In this document: piece by piece, positions 57,845 to 64,000 of the stretch | Numbering within the stretch: the first letter of the stretch is position 1 | Layout of the letters: the number at the start of each line of letters is the position of its first letter | Origin: Mytilisepta virgata | Taxonomy: Eukaryota > Mollusca > Bivalvia > Mytilida > Mytilidae | Direction: 5' to 3' | Length of the DNA: 64,000 nucleotides | Assembly (NCBI GenBank): GCA_028015205.1 | Contig: JAPWFG010000015.1 | Location: forward strand, 1,860,001 to 1,924,000 | Notes under the pieces: model-generated | Told to the model about the DNA's origin: nothing | The model's input: the letters and a program-made list of their open reading frames with translations, nothing else | Databases searched by the model: none | Program-made: the position numbers and the translations under genes

Positions 57845-58046
57845 TACTTTTCAACGGCCATCTGCCTATAACTGGATGTTTTCCCGATATATTCGGGTCA
57901 ATGTTATGTCTAACATTATGACGTCGCTGATATATTTCGGTCAGCTGATATTAGGGTCGGGTGAAGCCTTTACGATGTCACAGTGCCGAAATACGGGAAT
58001 TTCTGAAGGCCTCAGCAGGTCGATATAGGCATGGGGAAATTCGATA
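57845..58046. mobile_element. Diverged relative of the 51765 element
   Basis: AACATTATGACGTCGCTGAT and CCTCAGCAGGTCGATATAGG echo the GTGACGTCGCT and GAGCAGGGTGATATAG words of the 17640 and 51765 copies. Confidence 0.5.
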
Positions 58047-58526
58047 AATATATTTAAATTGTTGGAAAATGTACTATTTGTTTGTATGAGCCTTAGAAAC
58101 AGGTAGAAATGTGAAGTTCACATCCTCTTGTGAAAAGTTAGAGGAAATATTTATTTCAAAGAACATAAATTAAGATTTATAACAACAAAACCACTTTCTG
58201 TCCATAAAGATTTCCACAATGTAGGTTGGATGACACAGATACTTTGTTGTATACATATGCTCAATACATTGTATTGGAAACAACAATTTACAGTAAACTG
58301 GGATATTCTGGCTGTGGTCCTTTTAAGTTTATTTAACGCACATTGTAAATGTGCCAAAATTAAACACACTTATGTTATAGAAAAAATCCCAAAAATAATG
58401 TTCAAAAAGGTTTATTGACACTGATTTAATTTGCAATTCACTGGTTAGTGCTTATTTTGTTAAAGCTGAACTGTTGTAATAAATATTTGTCTAATAAGAA
58501 CAATTGAAATCATTTCAGTTTTATTT

Positions 58527-58788
58527 GTTTGTTTAGTTGGGGTTTTATGCCTTTTCCAGCACATTTGGCTATTTTGCGGTGGCCAGTTTTTATTGGTGGA
58601 TGAAGCTGGAGTACCTGGAGAGAACCACCGACATTCGGTAGGAAAATTGGAAATCCTTGTCAATTCAGATTGGAATCGAACACACCTGTCACAGGGGAGA
58701 GTCGAACTCATAGCTCCAGTGTTGACAGGCTAGTTATCATTAGAAGTCATGATGAACTACCTAGACAACTCGGCCAACGAGGCCCCCA
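58527..58788 (-). mobile_element. SINE family A (upstream region)
   Basis: Tail TTTGTTTGTTTAGTTGGGGT at the left and head complement CTCGGCCAACGAGGCCCCC at the right. Flanking duplications are not clear. Confidence 0.82.
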
Positions 58789-59687
58789 TTAAAGTGTTAA
58801 TAAATGTGACAGCTTGTGGTGACAACATTATTACCAATATAAAAAAACATTGCTAATCAAACAGATTAATAAATCATATCCTCATAACAGCGTGTTTTAA
58901 TTTAATTTCGCAATTTATTTTAATTTTTTTCTGAAAGTGCAAAAATTAAACACAGCCCTGACATAAAGTGCTAAATTTTAACACACCAAAATTTAATATC
59001 CATGATTTTAGCCAAAAAAATACACCAATATATCCTCATTTATGAATAAAGTTTGAAATTTTTTATTAGTCCCATAAAATCAAGACAATTACAACATGTA
59101 TAAAGTATGGGACTCAAAATTATAAAGCTTTATTTATAACAAAAACATCCTGTATCATTATTGTATTAGATTACTCTCTCACATAACAATTTTATCCAAT
59201 AATAAACTTATAAAACTATATAGATAATCCATGTTCCTTTTATTCCGTAAAATATTCTCTGGCATTTTATCAATATATGTAATCACTTTTCAAGTAGCTT
59301 TTGTTAAACATGGAAATTGTAAAATGATTTGATGACAATTAAAATGGAATTATGCAGTCTACTCAAAACTTCATTTTTTATTTATTGTCATCCACGCTTT
59401 TAATTATCTGACATTTATTTTTAAAATTATACACTTTTTAATGATTTAATTTTATATAAAATTGATCATCTGTAAAAGTATCTGTAATTTGGACTGCATA
59501 ATAAATGTAAAATTGCAATCAGCTCAAATGTATCATAAAATGGCATTGATTTTAAATTATGTCAATGAGTGTGAAAAAAATTTTAAAACATGTAGGTACT
59601 AATTATATTTACGCACGAAAGATCAAAATCAATCATAATTTCAATGAGATCTGTACTTGTAAGTGTATATACATGATGTATTAAAGT

Positions 59688-61062
59688 ATTAGTTTAAGCT
59701 TGTTTCTTTATAGTGCATTTGGAAACAAGTAAAACCAACTTATACTAATCCCTCTCCACTTGGCAGGTGCGAGAGCGGCCTGTAGCGGCCTTTTAGCCTA
59801 CTTTTTCGACATCTGCAAGGGATTATTCTTTAACGTGCTATAGGACTTGTAAGTGTATGTAGCTTTAAAAAAAATTTTAAAAACATGCGATCCACAAATT
59901 TTACAGGAGGAAAATTTAACACAAACAGAATACTGTGGATAAAAATATATTTTGCTAGATTTTTTGTAATTTTCATTAGCGAAGTGAGACATGAAATCGA
60001 CAAAAGACAAATGTCATAATTAGAAGAACTTTGTTGGCTCAAAGTCAAATAACTAGAACTGCTGTAAATTCAGAAATCATTGCCAGCCAGTGATTTTGTA
60101 AGCCCATATTTACTGCTAAATTCCGGCTGTTCCCCCAAACGATAATTTCCAGATTCTGTAAGAATATTTCCCAAAAAGCAACACACTTCCCAGTTAAATT
60201 TATTGGTTTGCTTTCTTAAAGTTCTTAGAACATCGTCCTGTTGGTTGTTTGCCTTCGTTTCGGTAACTGTTTAGAGACAAACTTCCAATGACAGTTTTTC
60301 CGAATTGCCAGAAAATGTCAATAAATTTTCCCAGTAAAAAAAGGTAGAGGTAGAGTTTTCAAAAATCAAGTAAAAATCACTGCCTGTATTAATTATGGTC
60401 AATCTAGAGAATCCATAGAAATTAATGTGATTCATAAACACGTTATTTAAGGATTGACCGTAATTTTCTTTTCAGTCTATGAAGAAATAACCTCAATCAT
60501 GTCACTGCACACTAAATAACCTGCGTAGCGTGTTAATATAATTATTTGAAAGTGTGCACCATGTGAATTGAGATTATTTCAAATAGACTGAAAACAAAAA
60601 TACCGTCAATCCTTATAATTTAATTCCAACTGTTGTTTTGACGTCTAAAACGCTGGGATTCCCTTTAATGACGTCATAGTAGAGTAGAAAATTTAGTCTA
60701 ATTTGATAGACGAAAAAAATTTGACCAATCAAATGACACGTTACATCCAATATTAAATTATATAAGAATTATACTAAGAAAAATATTCAAACATGCTAGT
60801 TTTTAATTATTTCTGTTGCATTGTCTGGCACTTACCAAAACATTGCATTTATTTTAGGTAACTTCCCAAGTCCCATCAATGAATTTTCTGTTCAGCATGT
60901 TGCGGTGTACATATTATTACCAGACAGAACACTGAATTTAGGTGTCCTAAAATGCCGCTACAGGGGCCGCTCTCGCACCCGCCAAGTGGAGAGGGATTAG
61001 TATAAGTTGGCATAACTTGTTTCCCAATCCACTATAAATAAATAAGTTTAAACTAAACTAAT
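59688..61062. mobile_element. TIR DNA transposon remnant, 1.37 kb, with terminal repeats over 100 bp
   Basis: Left (CCAACTTATACTAATCCCTC, GGTGCGAGAGCGGCC) and right ends are inverted copies over at least 55 bp with few mismatches, and similarity continues outward about 45 bp. The interior holds a second fold-back (60447-60615). No transposase is recognised. Confidence 0.8.
60447..60615. mobile_element. Nested fold-back element
   Basis: TTAAGGATTGACCGTAATTT and TCAGTCTATGAAGAAATAAC at the left pair with their inverted counterparts at the right (ATTATTTCAAATAGACTGA, CCGTCAATCCTTA). Confidence 0.8.
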
Positions 61063-61837
61063 AAATTTTTCTTATATATTCAGAAAAATAATATGCACAA
61101 AAACAAAGGATTCCACAGTATTACAATTGTATGGTTCAAAATTATTTGCCTGTGATGTAACAATAGTCAATCTCTCATTAGGCCACTGTTTTTTAATTGA
61201 TTAATAGAGACTTTTAAATTCCTACCAAAGAGAATGTGGACTCTAGCTAGTGGGGGATATTTTAATGTGTAATTGATGTCACCTTAACTGGCTTGGATTC
61301 ATCAAAGTTTCTGAAACCTACATCAAGTTAATTCTGGGACTCATTCACCTAGTAGAATCTTATCATATAGACCTGATGTGTGTGAAATCGAACCTACTGT
61401 TAGAGGCAATTACACGTAACTAGAATGAAAGTGGCAGGAATTTCAACTCATAGGCATGCATCGTTAATAAATACTTTTAAAGGATAAAAACAGTTGATAC
61501 TTGTTACATGTATTTCAAACTCTTTTATGTGATAAAAATTTGTGGTATCTCTAGATAATTCATTGGTCTAAATATTAAATCCTGCACTATATGTTTGCTA
61601 CTGATAACTTAAATATCCTGTTATCTCATTAGATTTCTGACAGTCCTGTCTATTTTGATATAAAAATAGTCAAGTGTAGATGTGAAAATCAATTTTTCAT
61701 TTTTATCTGTACCTCAGGCTTGCATGGTTATTTAAAACATATTGACAAACATTGTTATTGTGTTTCAGGAGAAAGTTAATAAAAACTAGAAAATGTGTCT
61801 ATAAGACATGGATGCCCCGACTTAAAAACATCCCAAG
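61063..61837. other. AT-rich upstream stretch, nothing recognised
   Basis: I see no exon, RNA gene or repeat family between the TIR element and the duplication at 61838. Confidence 0.35.
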
Positions 61838-62100
61838 TGTTGCTGAACTGCATTGTACTATACAAGAGGACTGTAGTGGTGAAATATCATTGATACATGT
61901 ATATTACTAAAGGTTTCTGAGAAATGAACCTAATCGCAAAACTTAACCAAAGTCACTGAAGCATGAAATGTAGGTCTTTGCAGCCCAAGTGTTGCTGAAC
62001 TGTGTTGTACTATACAAGAGGACTGTAGTGGTGAAATATCATTGGTATATTACTACAGGTTTCTGAGAACTGGAGCTAAATGCAAAACTTAACCAATCTC
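61838..62100 (+). repeat. Tandem duplication of about 140 bp
   Basis: GTTGCTGAACTG, TACAAGAGGACTGTAGTGGT and GGTTTCTGAGAA occur twice in order. The wording resembles units of the 49793 element. Confidence 0.75.
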
Positions 62101-63194
62101 AGGGTGTCAAGCCATTTTGGACCAAAACTAAATAGGAAAATAGGATTTTTCAAGTTGAAAATATAGGGTAAATATAGGACAATTGCTACCAAATTTCACT
62201 CTTAATTTATGGCATCCACCTCCCCTATAGCCATACTTCACCTCCTTTTCACTTAAAATAAAAGATTATAGCACAAAAAAAAATGTTCTAAACTAAATGT
62301 TACAAACTAAATTGTAAATGGAACCACTTTTGCTGAAACTTAAGTCTTCGATTTTGGCATTTTAAACTTGTTCAATAATTCCAATCAATCCGAAACAATG
62401 AATTCAATTACAATATATTATACCGGTACCTCCCATCAGTCTCAATTGCAGAGCACTCGTGCCAATAATTGTTTGACTATTTTTAGTAATTTCAAGGTAA
62501 AAAAGGGAAAAAATGAATCTGTGTATAGTTATTATTTAAGATTTCATTTACATTTTGAGCCTACTTAGAAAAAATCTTAAGATTACAATTTGGATGTATG
62601 GTTCATGCATATTTCATATAACAGATAATCATCAGCAGTGCTCAGTCAGGGTCTGTTGAATACAAAACAATAATTGGAAAACATTTAATAAATTAAAAAG
62701 TTCTGTATTTAAAAACATAATGTAAAAATAGTACAAATGCTCTCCAGTCAAGTAACCTGTGTTCTGTGAAAGATTCACTGAAATGCAAAATATTAATTAA
62801 GTACATAAAAAATCCTACATTAATAAAAACAACAAATATTTTGCTGCATAAGGTTAGCTTAATACTATGATCAATAAGTATAAGCACTAAAACCAACTAC
62901 AGCCTACATACATAATGTGAATCATTCCACTAATATAATGTGATTCATTCCACTATTAATACTTTTTCTTATAATATATTTTTGTCCAACTTTTTTTCAA
63001 AATATAGGAAAAAGGGTGAAAATATAGGAATTTTCAGTGAAATATAAGAGATATAGGAATTGCCTGGAATATAGGGAAAATATAGGAATATAGGACCACT
63101 TGACACCATGCAATCTGGACGTACGTATGGACATTCGTGGCAGGGCATAAAAACACCAAAAACCTATAATCATCATGATAATTTTAATTTTTAC

Positions 63195-63242
63195 CTTCCT
63201 CTTCACTTGTTGCTGAAAATATTTTTGTTCTATGTTATTCAT
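63195..63242 (-). CDS. TRPM2: Candidate first coding exon of the TRPM2-like gene
   Basis: An ATG at 63242 opens 16 codons (MNNIEQKYFQQQVKRK) ending in a GTAAAA donor in phase 0, which matches the phase-0 start of exon 1 at 57473. An in-frame upstream Met at 63284 could extend it. The implied intron is 5.7 kb. Nothing else supports the join. The alternative is that translation starts at the third codon of exon 1 (MNPEARW) behind an untranslated first exon. Confidence 0.3.
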
Positions 63243-64000
63243 TTTCCAATCAGAGGTAAAAATAGAAAAAGCACATGTTTTCAAAACTTTTCACATACAT
63301 GTATTTACAAAAAAATCCAATCATGTTGGCAGCATATATATATATGATATTGGAATTTCCTTAGTCACTGCCTGCTTACCTACTCTACACTGCCAAACTA
63401 ATAAACACATTTTCTCTGTCAAAAATTTGATTAAAAATGAAAATGATGAAAAAACAGTACTAGAAACATATATATTTTTTCATTTGATGCTTGTGTGGCA
63501 TATTTTTGCTACCAAAATTAAGTTATTTATTAATAACATATAAGTACAGGCAATCAGCAATATTTTTAATACATGCATGATACATATCATACAATATCAT
63601 GTTTTAAGGGCAATATTGCTTTAAATGGTCCATACACATTGTATTGCATGACAGTAAAGTCTAATAATTGTTTCATTGCATTTCAATTTTTATTTTTCAG
63701 ATGAACTTTCTCTTTAAGTACACTTTGTACCCATTTCACAACTTTTAAACTTTGGCAGATATATCTCAAGATTTGATAATTTGGTCACCTTCAATTGCAT
63801 TGGTCTTAACTATAGATATCGTTAGCATACATGTATAAATAGCATGAATTCACAAATTTTTTGGATCGTCTTAATTGGAAATCACCTTTTCGAAGTTTCT
63901 ATTTAAAAATAATTCATCGTGCAATATCACACAATATGGACTAGTCTGAAACACACTGTTTCTATATAAATCTAAAAGTATATGAAATTCAATAAACTGT
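63243..64000. other. AT-rich window end, no recognised feature
   Basis: If 63195-63242 is the first coding exon, this holds its 5' UTR and promoter. I can point to no specific TATA box or initiator. Confidence 0.3.

Noticed and set aside
62104..63104. Possible 1-kb TIR element bounded by GGTGTCAAG and CTTGACACC
   Set aside because: Only nine bases match and the inner sequences diverge; ATATAGGA repeats at both sides could explain the impression.

Overview
This is a eukaryotic, AT-rich, intron- and repeat-dense window that looks like genomic DNA of a bivalve mollusc, most likely a mussel (Mytilidae). The organism call rests on recalled knowledge of repeat types: pearl/HINE-like elements made of tandem core repeats, an ACG-rich microsatellite and a terminal hairpin; tRNA-headed SINEs; and short dispersed motifs common around mussel genes. 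No database was searched. There is no bacterial gene organisation, operon or CRISPR array.

One gene dominates. On the minus strand, 34 coding exons run from 57473 down to the stop codon at 9916. All have usable AG/GT splice sites and all join in a continuous frame (4,923 nt, 1,640 codons plus stop). The product is a TRPM2-type channel-enzyme. It has an N-terminal TRPM homology region (exons 1-17), a six-helix channel with pore (exons 18-23), a TRP helix (exon 24), a C-terminal coiled coil (exons 26-27) and a complete NUDT9-like Nudix domain (exons 28-34). The Ca2+-site residues of S2/S3 are present. The pore filter carries Glu where human TRPM2 has Gln. The Nudix box has lost two signature residues (Glu to Gln, Arg to Ala) but keeps the EFxEE glutamates, which is a different loss from that in human TRPM2. 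A possible 48-nt first coding exon lies at 63195-63242.

Layout: 1-9,900 is flank downstream of the gene. It holds a possible terminal exon of an unknown plus-strand gene (431-674), a TTAA-flanked MITE, two tandem-repeat elements, a SINE and a Harbinger-like MITE. 9,916-57,473 is the TRPM2-like gene, with introns full of mobile elements: a 600-bp solo LTR, several TIR/fold-back elements, SINEs with clear target-site duplications, pearl-like elements, a 49-bp satellite and a 33-bp minisatellite. 57,474-64,000 is upstream sequence or a long first intron, with a SINE, a 1.37-kb TIR element and AT-rich sequence.

The gene product would act as a Ca2+-permeable cation channel gated by ADP-ribose (or a related nucleotide) and Ca2+. 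The rest of the window is mainly a record of transposition into its introns. Most hairpin-ended elements lie in the same orientation, antisense to the gene.
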